This document shows, in pieces, positions 22,546 through 29,274 of a DNA stretch of 64,000 nucleotides (positions within the stretch are counted from its first letter, which is position 1; the number at the start of each line of letters is the position of its first letter). The stretch spans positions 62,001 to 126,000 of the forward strand of contig JAUNHW010000001.1 of NCBI GenBank assembly GCA_030523775.1, read 5' to 3'. A program made the position numbers and the translations under genes. The DNA comes from Akkermansia sp. (GTDB lineage Bacteria; Verrucomicrobiota; Verrucomicrobiia; Verrucomicrobiales; Akkermansiaceae). The notes beneath the pieces were generated by a model. That model was not told where the DNA came from, searched no databases, and was given only the letters and a program-made list of their open reading frames with translations.

Positions 22546-23682
22546 ATGAACCCAAGACCTAAAATCGCTATTCTCGCCAGTTTTCCGGCGTGGCTGTACA
22601 CAGACAAGCTGCCTGTATTCAGGGGGCACTACGCGGTGTGGCTGGCGGCGCTTCACGAGGCGTTCGGCGCACAGGATGATTTTGAAATCCACTGGGTTTC
22701 GCTCAATAAAAACATCTCCTCCCCCCTGCGGTTCACCTCGCACAACCAACACGTCCACATGTTGCCGAGATACAAGAGGACCGTGGGATTGGCAACGTTC
22801 TACCGCCACGACCGCAGGGCCGTGGCACGGGAGCTTTCCGTGATTTCACCGGACCTGGTACACGCCTGGGGGATGGAAGACTGCTACGGGCTTTGTGGAA
22901 AGGATTTCAAGGGGCTCAAGCTCTTTTCCGTGCAGGGTGCCCTGAAGGCGTATATGCAGAGGGCGCATTTCCCGGCATTCCTGCGGATTCAGGCACTTTA
23001 TGAACCCTCTGTGTGGAAGGCGTTCCGCCACATAACAACGGAGTCTCCCTGGGCGGCGGACCGCGTGCGCGAGGTTTGCCCGGACATCCATCCGCGCATC
23101 TGGGAATACGCTGTGGAGGAACGTTTTTTCCAGGCCAGCCGCGAGCTGGCTTCCGTCCCCACCTGCCTGTACGCCGGGGCGGACACGCCGGTCAAAAACG
23201 TCAAGACCATCGTGGAGGCATTTTCCCGCCCGGAACTTTCGCACGTCACCCTCAAACTGGCGGGTGTTCCGCAAGATGCCTACCCCGGGCACCCCGCCAA
23301 CGTCATGCCGCTCGGCCGCGTGGGGCGCGACGAGATGGCCGGGCTGATGGCAGAGGCCTGGGCGCTGGTGCACATGAGCCTGGCGGACACCGGTCCCACC
23401 ATTGCGAAAGAGGCGCGCGTGGCTGGGCTGCCCGTCATCATATCCGATGAATGCGGAAGCTGCCAGCACGTGGTGGAGGGCAAGTCCGGGTTCATCCTGA
23501 ATCCGCATGATGTGGACGGTCTGGTGCGAGCCGTGCTGGCCGTGACCAAGGATGCGCAAACGGCGCAGGCCATGGGAGAATATGGGCGGGAGGAATGCCG
23601 CCGCGCGCTTTCCGGGGAAACCATGGTGGGCAACCTGCTTGCCATCTACCGGGAGCTCCTCTCCGGCGGCGCGCCCGCCTAA
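22546..23682 (+). CDS. Family 4 (GT-B) glycosyltransferase
   Basis: A 378-residue retaining glycosyltransferase of the GT4 type. The C-terminal Rossmann domain has CLYAGADTPVKNVKTIVEAF, then a donor-binding region with DTGPTIAKEARVAGLPVIISD, in which the Glu of the KEARVAG stretch corresponds to the EX7E motif, and FILNPHDVDGLVRAV. The N-terminal domain includes SPDLVHAWGMEDCYG. It is 12 nt after the second GT2. The three transferases probably act in sequence on one glycan. Its stop overlaps a remnant reading frame on the other strand. Confidence 0.87.
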   Translation: MNPRPKIAILASFPAWLYTDKLPVFRGHYAVWLAALHEAFGAQDDFEIHWVSLNKNISSPLRFTSHNQHVHMLPRYKRTVGLATFYRHDRRAVARELSVISPDLVHAWGMEDCYGLCGKDFKGLKLFSVQGALKAYMQRAHFPAFLRIQALYEPSVWKAFRHITTESPWAADRVREVCPDIHPRIWEYAVEERFFQASRELASVPTCLYAGADTPVKNVKTIVEAFSRPELSHVTLKLAGVPQDAYPGHPANVMPLGRVGRDEMAGLMAEAWALVHMSLADTGPTIAKEARVAGLPVIISDECGSCQHVVEGKSGFILNPHDVDGLVRAVLAVTKDAQTAQAMGEYGREECRRALSGETMVGNLLAIYRELLSGGAPA

Positions 23683-23913
23683 CCCTGCCGCAGGTGCTCC
23701 GGCAGCGGCTCGCAAACAGGCTGCATGCCGTGGAGGATATGCCCGATCGGGCACATCTTGGGAAACCGCCCTGTCGGCGGATGGAGTTCAGGAACACGCT
23801 GTCGCCCACCTTGATTTGGGAGCCCTTTCTCTTGCGCACGTATGACCACCACACCCGGCGTGACAAGTTTTTATTCCGTATCCGGCCAACGATAAATCTT
23901 GCCAGGGAGCCCC
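23679..23913 (-). pseudogene. Possible remnant of a hexapeptide acyltransferase gene
   Basis: On the minus strand, one frame reads VWWSYVRKRKGSQIKVGDSV (about 23784-23852). This aligns with YVRMAKGSKIILGDDVTLIS of the intact acyltransferase encoded on the plus strand from 23987 (11 of 20 identical). A frameshift later another frame reads PKMCPIGHILHGMQPVCEPL and ends EHLRQG-stop, the stop overlapping that of the GT4 gene. No intact start is present. I read it as a decayed, inverted relative of the neighbouring acyltransferase; chance cannot be excluded for the second part. Confidence 0.35.
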
Positions 23914-23926
23914 AAACATGTATAAT
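23899..23926 (+). promoter_or_regulatory. Promoter of the hexapeptide acyltransferase
   Basis: -35 TTGCCA, 16-nt spacer, -10 TATAAT (23921-23926). The gene starts 60 nt later; the leader contains a GC-rich potential hairpin (GCCGCAG...GCGGC). Confidence 0.6.
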
Positions 23927-23986
23927 GCCGCAGGGGGAAGCGGCATGCGCCGCATGTTCCCGCATTAGGAATACACCTATAAGCTC

Positions 23987-24625
23987 ATGCTGGTAAAACT
24001 CAAGATAGCAGTTTGGAAAGTGCTGGGGTTCATTGACATGCTTCCCCTGAAATGGAAGGGTGTGCGCTTCGGCAAGGGATGCTTTGTGGACGGCAAACCG
24101 TACGTCCGCATGGCAAAAGGCTCGAAAATCATATTGGGCGATGACGTGACGCTCATATCCAGGATGCAACACAATCCCATGCTCCGCCACCGCATGGCAA
24201 TCCACACGCTCACGCCCGAGGCGGAGATAGAGCTGCACGACCATGCGGGACTGAGCGGATGCACCCTGGTATGCTGCGCCGGCATCTCCGTGGGAGAGTA
24301 CACCATCATTGGCCCCGATACGCTTATTTCCGACACAGATGGCCACCACTACTCTCCGGAAACGGGGTGGAGGATACGAACGGCCTACACCGGGAGCCCC
24401 ATCTCCATCGGCAAGAAGTGCTTCGTTGGGGCTCGCTGCGTCATCCTCAGCGGCGCGTCCATCGGTGACCGCTGCGTGGTGGCGGCCGGGACTGTGCTCA
24501 ATCGGGATGTTCCCGCCGGGCACATGGCCTCCGGCAACCCCGCCGTGATCACCCCTCTCCCGAAAATCCTGGGTGGCCCGGGCAAGAAGGCCTCTTTGGC
24601 GAATGCCGCACCCGCCTCACGTTGA
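23987..24625 (+). CDS. Hexapeptide-repeat (left-handed beta-helix) acyltransferase
   Basis: A 212-residue protein of the WbbJ/LacA superfamily. Hexapeptide turns are visible from KGSKIILGDDVTLISR through ISVGEYTIIGPDTLISDTD and ISIGKKCFVGARCVILSGAS to IGDRCVVAAGTVLNRDVPAG, ending ASGNPAVI. The catalytic His of the family is likely in DTDGHHYSPETG. Such enzymes move acetyl or longer acyl groups from CoA or ACP to sugars, typically in O-antigen or capsule synthesis. The nearby ACP, KAS III and ketoreductase genes make ACP-linked acyl donors an option. It has its own promoter downstream of the glycosyltransferases. Confidence 0.85.
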   Translation: MLVKLKIAVWKVLGFIDMLPLKWKGVRFGKGCFVDGKPYVRMAKGSKIILGDDVTLISRMQHNPMLRHRMAIHTLTPEAEIELHDHAGLSGCTLVCCAGISVGEYTIIGPDTLISDTDGHHYSPETGWRIRTAYTGSPISIGKKCFVGARCVILSGASIGDRCVVAAGTVLNRDVPAGHMASGNPAVITPLPKILGGPGKKASLANAAPASR

Positions 24626-24676
24626 CGGTCGTGCCAGCGCCACATGCGGAGGATGCAGGGTGAAACAATTAATCGC

Positions 24677-24705
24677 TTGACTTAATACTGACGGTTTGGC
24701 ATATT
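24677..24705 (+). promoter_or_regulatory. Acyl carrier protein gene promoter
   Basis: -35 TTGACT, 17-nt spacer, -10 CATATT (24700-24705), 34 nt before the ATG at 24740. The in-frame TTG at 24704 lies inside the -10 box and is therefore not the start. Confidence 0.6.
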
Positions 24706-24739
24706 GCGGGCAGACTACATTTCAACGCCAAGATTTACC

Positions 24740-24964
24740 ATGGATACACAAGCATTCCTAGAAAAGATGAAGGATATCCTCGAAATCGAGGATCGCGACC
24801 TTACTCTGGACGATGAATTCAGGGAGTTCGACGAGTGGGATTCCCTCGCCTATCTCTCCATCGTCACCATGATAAGCGTGGATTATGGAATCACCGTCAG
24901 CGCGGCGGAATTCCGCGGATTCAATACGATTGGGGACATTGTAAAAGCCATCGAGGCAAAGTAA
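24740..24964 (+). CDS. Acyl carrier protein
   Basis: A 74-residue acidic helical protein. Ser35 in FDEWDSLAYLSIVTM is the phosphopantetheine site (DSL motif). The rest, MDTQAFLEKMKDILEIEDRD and NTIGDIVKAIEAK, fits a four-helix ACP. The sequence is unlike the very conserved fatty-acid AcpP (which has DSLDTVEL) and looks like an accessory ACP. It faces, convergently, a KAS III-like and an SDR gene and follows a sugar acyltransferase gene. I infer a dedicated acyl chain supply rather than bulk fatty acid synthesis. Confidence 0.85.
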   Translation: MDTQAFLEKMKDILEIEDRDLTLDDEFREFDEWDSLAYLSIVTMISVDYGITVSAAEFRGFNTIGDIVKAIEAK

Positions 24965-25009
24965 CCCCCCTGCATACAATCATACTGCGGCCTGCGCGCC
25001 GCGTTTCCC

Positions 25010-25025
25010 CGCGTGCATGCACGCG
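25010..25025. terminator. Palindrome between convergent ACP and KAS III genes
   Basis: Perfect 16-nt palindrome (CGCGTGCATGCACGCG) in the 68-nt gap between two convergent genes, preceded by a GCGGC / GCCGC pair. It lacks a T tract, so a terminator role is only likely from position. Confidence 0.35.
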
Positions 25026-25032
25026 GACGCTG

Positions 25033-26025
25033 CTAGAAGCGGAGCACGGTGCCGCCCCAGCTCAGGCCAACGCCGAAGCCGGCCACCATGACGCGCATCC
25101 CCGACTGGATGGCGCCTGCGTCCATGCACTGCCGGAGAGCTATGAATATGGTGGATGAAACGGTATTGCCAGTTTCTTCCACGTTGATGTAGAATTTCTC
25201 CTTGGGGATTCCGCATACTTTCCTGAGCGTGTTCAATATGAACTTGTTCGCCTGGTGGAACACGTAATAGTCCGCCCCCTCCCCGTCGTTTATCTTCTCA
25301 AGCTCTTTGATGAGCGAGGGAACGCGGTTGAGGGTAAAGTGCATGATGGCCCCGCCGTCCATGTACAGGTAGTCGGACCTACGCATGTGACCTTCATCAT
25401 CCATACTCTCCGTCCCCAACGGTTCCCTGTGCCTCGCCGCCCCCGTTTCCATGATGAGGTGGCGGGCTCCGCTACCGTCCGTCCCATAGGAAAAACGCCC
25501 TATTTCAGCCACTCCCTCCGTGGAAACGAGACAGGCGGCTGCACCGTCTCCAAAAATGGAGCGGTTGCTCTTGTCGGAAGGGTGCAGGTATTTCTGGTAG
25601 GTTTCCGCCGTGAGCAGCAGCACATTCCTGGCCGTGCCGGCACTTACCAGGGCATCGGCGAGCATGAGACCGTAGATGCAGCCGGAGCAGCCCAGGTTGT
25701 AATCCAACGCTCCGGCGCTGGTGGGTATGCCCAGGCGGTGCTGGAGGATGCAAGCGGTTGACGGCAGGAAATAATCCGGGCTTTGGGTGCAGAGAAGGAC
25801 GAAATCAACGCATGCCGGGCTAATGCCGTGCTCCTCGAAGAGACGGCGTGCCGCCTTTTCCGCCATGTCGCCGGCGGTTTCACCCTGTGCCGCGAGGTGA
25901 CGGCTGAGCACTCCCACCTTTGAGGCCACCTTGTCTGCGGACCATTCCGGGAATTCTTCCAAGAGTTCCTCATTTGTAACGATGCGTTCCGGGAGATAGA
26001 AGCTAATGGCTTTGATGTATGACAT
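25033..26025 (-). CDS. 3-oxoacyl-ACP synthase III-like (FabH-type) enzyme
   Basis: A 330-residue thiolase-fold condensing enzyme. The full KAS III triad is present: Cys113 (NLGCSGCIYGL), His257 (YYVFHQANKF) and Asn287 (VEETGNTVSSTIF). GFGVGLSWGGTVL closes the protein. KAS III enzymes condense an acyl-CoA with malonyl-ACP to a 3-oxoacyl-ACP. It shares an operon with the SDR gene 10 nt upstream and faces the accessory ACP. The composition is less GC-rich than the housekeeping genes. Rather than initiating bulk fatty acids, it may make an acetoacetyl-ACP for sugar decoration. A role in the main pathway cannot be excluded, as no other fab gene is visible. Confidence 0.88.
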   Translation of the reverse strand: MSYIKAISFYLPERIVTNEELLEEFPEWSADKVASKVGVLSRHLAAQGETAGDMAEKAARRLFEEHGISPACVDFVLLCTQSPDYFLPSTACILQHRLGIPTSAGALDYNLGCSGCIYGLMLADALVSAGTARNVLLLTAETYQKYLHPSDKSNRSIFGDGAAACLVSTEGVAEIGRFSYGTDGSGARHLIMETGAARHREPLGTESMDDEGHMRRSDYLYMDGGAIMHFTLNRVPSLIKELEKINDGEGADYYVFHQANKFILNTLRKVCGIPKEKFYINVEETGNTVSSTIFIALRQCMDAGAIQSGMRVMVAGFGVGLSWGGTVLRF

Positions 26026-26035
26026 AATTCGGTTA

Positions 26036-26794
26036 TTAGTTTAAAACGCCGTATCCTCCGCCGGAGATATCGATGCATGAACCGGTCATCCACGCAGAGG
26101 CGTCAGAAAGAAGATACAGGGCAAGGTACGCAATATCCTCAGGCTTGCCGTATCTCTTGAGGGGGTATGTATTTTGGTCTGCCTCCATGTAGGAGACATC
26201 TACGGCTCCCCCGGATATCATTGGGGTCCACACCATTCCGGGGCAGATGCAGTTCACCCTGATTTGACGCGCGGCAAGCTCCAGGGCGAGGCATTTTGCG
26301 TAAGAAACGAGAGCTCCCTTTGTGGCGCTGTAAAGCGCCACGCCCTTGGCCGGGAAGCTAGCCGCCCTAGAAGCCATAATCAAAATAGAAGCGGATTTGT
26401 TGATTTTCCTTTGCTGCATTAGAGCCGCTTGAAGAAGCGTGGTCGCATAGAAATTCGTCTTGAACATTGCAATGAGATCGCTTTCCTCGATATCCCTGCA
26501 GGCCTTGCGGGCGGTAATGCCCGCGCAATGAGCCACGCCGTCCAATTTCGGAAGGGCGGCAACCAGGGACTCAACGTCTCCGGCCACGCCCAAATCCGCG
26601 GGGACAATCACGCAGGAGGAAGATTCCGTTGCACTAGCCGTTTCCTGAAGTCTCTGCCCGTTGCGGCCGGTAATGTACACGTTGGCGCCCATTTTGGCGC
26701 ACGCCACAGCTATGGCCCGCCCTATGCCGGAGGATGCCCCAGTGACAAGGATATTTTTGCAAGCCAGATTGAAAGGGTTGAAATCTTGGTCCAT
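26036..26794 (-). CDS. SDR family oxidoreductase, 3-oxoacyl-ACP reductase-like
   Basis: A 252-residue classical short-chain dehydrogenase. Cofactor motif TGASSGIG (residues 18-25) followed by GRN at 43-45 suggests NADPH. HCAG is the NNAG equivalent; the catalytic Ser142, Tyr155 and Lys159 are in ASRAASF and YSATKG. CPGMVWTPM and SGGGYGVLN complete the family pattern. It resembles FabG-like reductases that produce 3-hydroxyacyl-ACP. It is first in an operon with the KAS III gene. The ATG at 26794 starts a peptide with normal SDR N-terminal length; further in-frame codons run into the promoter. Confidence 0.87.
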   Translation of the reverse strand: MDQDFNPFNLACKNILVTGASSGIGRAIAVACAKMGANVYITGRNGQRLQETASATESSSCVIVPADLGVAGDVESLVAALPKLDGVAHCAGITARKACRDIEESDLIAMFKTNFYATTLLQAALMQQRKINKSASILIMASRAASFPAKGVALYSATKGALVSYAKCLALELAARQIRVNCICPGMVWTPMISGGAVDVSYMEADQNTYPLKRYGKPEDIAYLALYLLSDASAWMTGSCIDISGGGYGVLN

Positions 26795-26852
26795 AAGCGT
26801 TCCGGTGAATATATGCCGTGCAAGCGCTCCCACCTGCACATAAATCTTCAGG

Positions 26853-26881
26853 AGTATATGACATACCCTCACCTGCTGCAA
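26853..26881 (-). promoter_or_regulatory. Promoter of the SDR - KAS III operon
   Basis: -35 TTGCAG (26876-26881), 17-nt spacer, -10 TATACT (26853-26858). It lies 58 nt before the SDR start and just beyond the dxr stop codon. Confidence 0.55.
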
Positions 26882-26889
26882 GCCTTATT

Positions 26890-28065
26890 TTAACAGGTGC
26901 GGTACGTACCCGCGACTTGTCTGCGGGCCTCCTCGCGGGCGGCGGCGTCGTCCTCCAGGATGATGGAGAGCTGGCCGTGGTAGGGGCGGGGGGAGAGGTT
27001 GGAGAGGGCCTTCTCCACGGTCTGCCAGATGCCGGGGAAGGAGATGCGTCCGTCGATGAAGGCTTGGACGGCCACCTCGTTGGCGGCGTTGAACATGGCG
27101 GGCATGGTGCCGCCGGTGAGGCCGGCCTGGCGGGCCAGGTTGAGGGCGGGGAAATCGTTCCAGCGAGGGGCCTCGAACTTCAGGCTGGCCAGTGCCGCCA
27201 AATCCAGGTGCGGCAGGGAGTTCGCAATCCTGTCCGGCCAGGTGACGGCGTACTGGATGGGGAAGCACATGTCGCTGCTGCTCAGCTGGGCCAGGATGGA
27301 GCCATCGCGGTACTCCACCAGGGAGTGGACGATGCTCTGGGGATGGACGATGACATCCACGCGCTCCATGGGGATGTTGAAAAGCCAGCGGGCCTCGATC
27401 ATCTCCAGTCCCTTGTTGAAGAGGGTTGCGCAGTCGATGGTGATTTTGCGGCCCATCTTCCAGGTGGGATGCGCCAGTGCCTGCTCCAGGGTGACCCCTG
27501 AAAGCTTCTCTGCGGGCCAGGTGCGGAAGGGTCCGCCGCTGGCGGTGAGGATGAGGCGGTTCACGGCCTCCGCCCCGCCATGGTTGCCCTGCAGGCATTG
27601 GAAGATGGCGTTGTGCTCGCTGTCCACCGGCAGCACGCTGATGCCCTTCTCCGCCGCGCGCTGCATCACCACCTCGCCCGCCATCACCAGGATTTCCTTG
27701 GAGGCGATGGCCAGGTCCTTTCCGGCGTCTATGGCCTCCAGCGTGGGCTTGAGTCCCGCCGTGCCGATGATGGACACCAGCACCATGTCCGCACCCTCCA
27801 GGCGCGCCAGCTCGCACAGGCCGTCAAGCCCGGTGTACACGGCCACGCCCGGCAGCATCTTCTCCAGCTCCGCGGCCTTGGTCTCGTCAAAGATGCAAAC
27901 GTGTTTCACGCCGAATTCGCGTGCCTGCTCCGCCAGTTTTTGGATGTTGGAATGGGCAGCCAGGCCAACGACGCCCATGCGCTCCGGGATATCCCGCGCC
28001 ACCTTGAGGGCGCTGGTGCCGATACTGCCTGTGGAGCCGAGAATGACGACGCGACGCTTCTTCAT
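26890..28065 (-). CDS. dxr: 1-deoxy-D-xylulose 5-phosphate reductoisomerase
   Basis: A 391-residue MEP-pathway enzyme. NADPH site GSTGSIGTSAL near the start; metal and substrate residues in PVDSEHNAIFQCL and ASGGPFRTW; HPTWKMGRKITIDCATLFNK and HPQSIVHSLVEYRDGS are diagnostic. It makes 2-C-methylerythritol 4-phosphate for isoprenoids in the cytoplasm. The usual NKE motif reads ASKEILV. The ATG at 28077 overlaps the TATAAT box, so the ATG at 28065 is the only start compatible with the promoter, leaving a leader of about 4 nt. It is divergent from rnpB. Confidence 0.95.
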   Translation of the reverse strand: MKKRRVVILGSTGSIGTSALKVARDIPERMGVVGLAAHSNIQKLAEQAREFGVKHVCIFDETKAAELEKMLPGVAVYTGLDGLCELARLEGADMVLVSIIGTAGLKPTLEAIDAGKDLAIASKEILVMAGEVVMQRAAEKGISVLPVDSEHNAIFQCLQGNHGGAEAVNRLILTASGGPFRTWPAEKLSGVTLEQALAHPTWKMGRKITIDCATLFNKGLEMIEARWLFNIPMERVDVIVHPQSIVHSLVEYRDGSILAQLSSSDMCFPIQYAVTWPDRIANSLPHLDLAALASLKFEAPRWNDFPALNLARQAGLTGGTMPAMFNAANEVAVQAFIDGRISFPGIWQTVEKALSNLSPRPYHGQLSIILEDDAAAREEARRQVAGTYRTC

Positions 28066-28075
28066 GAACGCGGCC

Positions 28076-28104
28076 ATTATACGCCCGCGGGGCGCGGAAT
28101 GCAA
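28076..28104 (-). promoter_or_regulatory. dxr promoter
   Basis: -35 TTGCAT (28099-28104), 17-nt spacer, -10 TATAAT (28076-28081). It ends 10 nt before the dxr start and decides that start. Confidence 0.75.
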
Positions 28105-28114
28105 GAAATAAGCC

Positions 28115-28143
28115 TTGCATTGGCGGGCGCGGCGGTGTAGTCT
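28115..28143 (+). promoter_or_regulatory. rnpB promoter
   Basis: -35 TTGCAT, 17-nt spacer, -10 TAGTCT (28138-28143), 6 nt before the predicted RNA 5' end. Its -35 box is only 10 nt from that of dxr on the other strand. Confidence 0.65.
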
Positions 28144-28149
28144 TGGCGT

Positions 28150-28533
28150 GCCGTTCGGGTTCGGGCGGCCGCTGCCCTGCAACACGGGTAGAGGAAAGTC
28201 CGGACATCACAAGGCAGCGCGTCCCGCGAAAGCGGGAGACGCCCGGAGCCAATGCCGGGCGGACGGACCAGTGCCACAGAAAACAAACCGCCCGCAAGGG
28301 CAAGGGTGAAAAGGTGGGGTAAGAGCCCACCGCTCCGGAGGCAACGATGGAGGCTCGGAAAACCCCGCGCGATGCAAGACAAACAGGAGGAGGGACGCCT
28401 TGCCCGAACCAAGTCCTCCGGGTATTAGTTGCACCCCGCTACAAACGCGGGGCACGGTCGCAAGACCGTGAGAAAAATGGCCGCACAACCCCGCAAGGGG
28501 CGGACAGAATCCGGCTTACAGAACCCGAACGGC
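28150..28533 (+). ncRNA. rnpB: RNase P RNA, bacterial class A
   Basis: The catalytic RNA of RNase P, which trims the 5' leader of tRNA precursors. The 5' conserved block AGAGGAAAGTCCGGAC (28190-28205) and the 3' block GACAGAATCCGGCTTACAG (28503-28521) are both present. The ends pair exactly: GCCGTTCGGGTTC at 28150-28162 with GAACCCGAACGGC at 28521-28533 (P1). An internal GGTAAGAGCCCACCG block is also typical. Size is about 384 nt. No protein gene overlaps it. Confidence 0.96.
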
Positions 28534-28560
28534 ATTCCCAACGCCCCAAAGGCGGCATAT

Positions 28561-29271
28561 TCACCCCTGCGCCTCCTTGGCGTTGGCGTGCATGATTTCC
28601 ATCTGCAGGCGGGTGAGCTCCTCATCGAAAACAAGGGGGCTCAGGGGCTCCCAGTCGCTCCCGGAGCGCAGGCGCGCCAGCACCAGCTCCACAGGCCCGG
28701 CCAGGGTGGAGGCCGTATCCAGCAGCGGGGTGATGAGCACGGCCGCACCCTTCATGTAGCTGCGGCTCGCCCCGCGCATGCGGGGCCCGGCCACGGCCAT
28801 GTTGTCGAAACTGAACCCCATCTCCATCTTGTAGGTGTGCTCCAGGGTGAAGGGGAGCGTGGCTATGCGCTCCACATCCATGTACGAGCACACGCGGCAG
28901 AGCTGCTTGAGCAGGCCGCAGATGACGGATGCGGGCAGGAGGCGACCGTTGGATATCATCATGTCCAGCGGCTCTCCCTTGATGCGCTCGTTGGCCAGGA
29001 ACCAGGTTCCCTCGTCCTTGAGCAGCTCCAGCGGGGCGGCAATGTGGATATTTTTCACCTGTGCCTTGGCACGGGCGCTTTCAATGAAGAACTGCACCTT
29101 GCGCTTGTCCTGCGCGGCGGCGGGGCGCAAGCCCTCCACCAGCACCTCCCGCCGCATGTCCTTCTGCGTGGCGGCGTAGGTGACGGTGGTGGGTGTTTCC
29201 TGCACAATGGAGGAGAGGATGTACTGCTCCCCTATGACCCTTGGCAGGTTGTAGCTCTGGGCCTGCTCCAT
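28561..29271 (-). CDS. Protein-kinase-like fold, degenerate (pseudokinase)
   Basis: A 236-residue protein whose N-terminal part follows a Ser/Thr kinase N-lobe: YILSSIVQETPTTVTYAAT in place of the glycine loop, RREVLVEGLRP where kinases have VAVKxL (so the ATP-binding Lys is Glu46), the helix-C-like FFIESARAKAQVKNI, and a hinge-like NERIKGEPLDMMI. The HRD and DFG motifs of the catalytic loop are absent. It therefore probably cannot phosphorylate. It starts 3 nt after the GH29 fucosidase stop and must be cotranscribed with it. No signal peptide is seen, so the two products act in different compartments. A scaffold or regulatory role is a guess. Confidence 0.55.
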   Translation of the reverse strand: MEQAQSYNLPRVIGEQYILSSIVQETPTTVTYAATQKDMRREVLVEGLRPAAAQDKRKVQFFIESARAKAQVKNIHIAAPLELLKDEGTWFLANERIKGEPLDMMISNGRLLPASVICGLLKQLCRVCSYMDVERIATLPFTLEHTYKMEMGFSFDNMAVAGPRMRGASRSYMKGAAVLITPLLDTASTLAGPVELVLARLRSGSDWEPLSPLVFDEELTRLQMEIMHANAKEAQG

Positions 29272-29274
29272 GGC

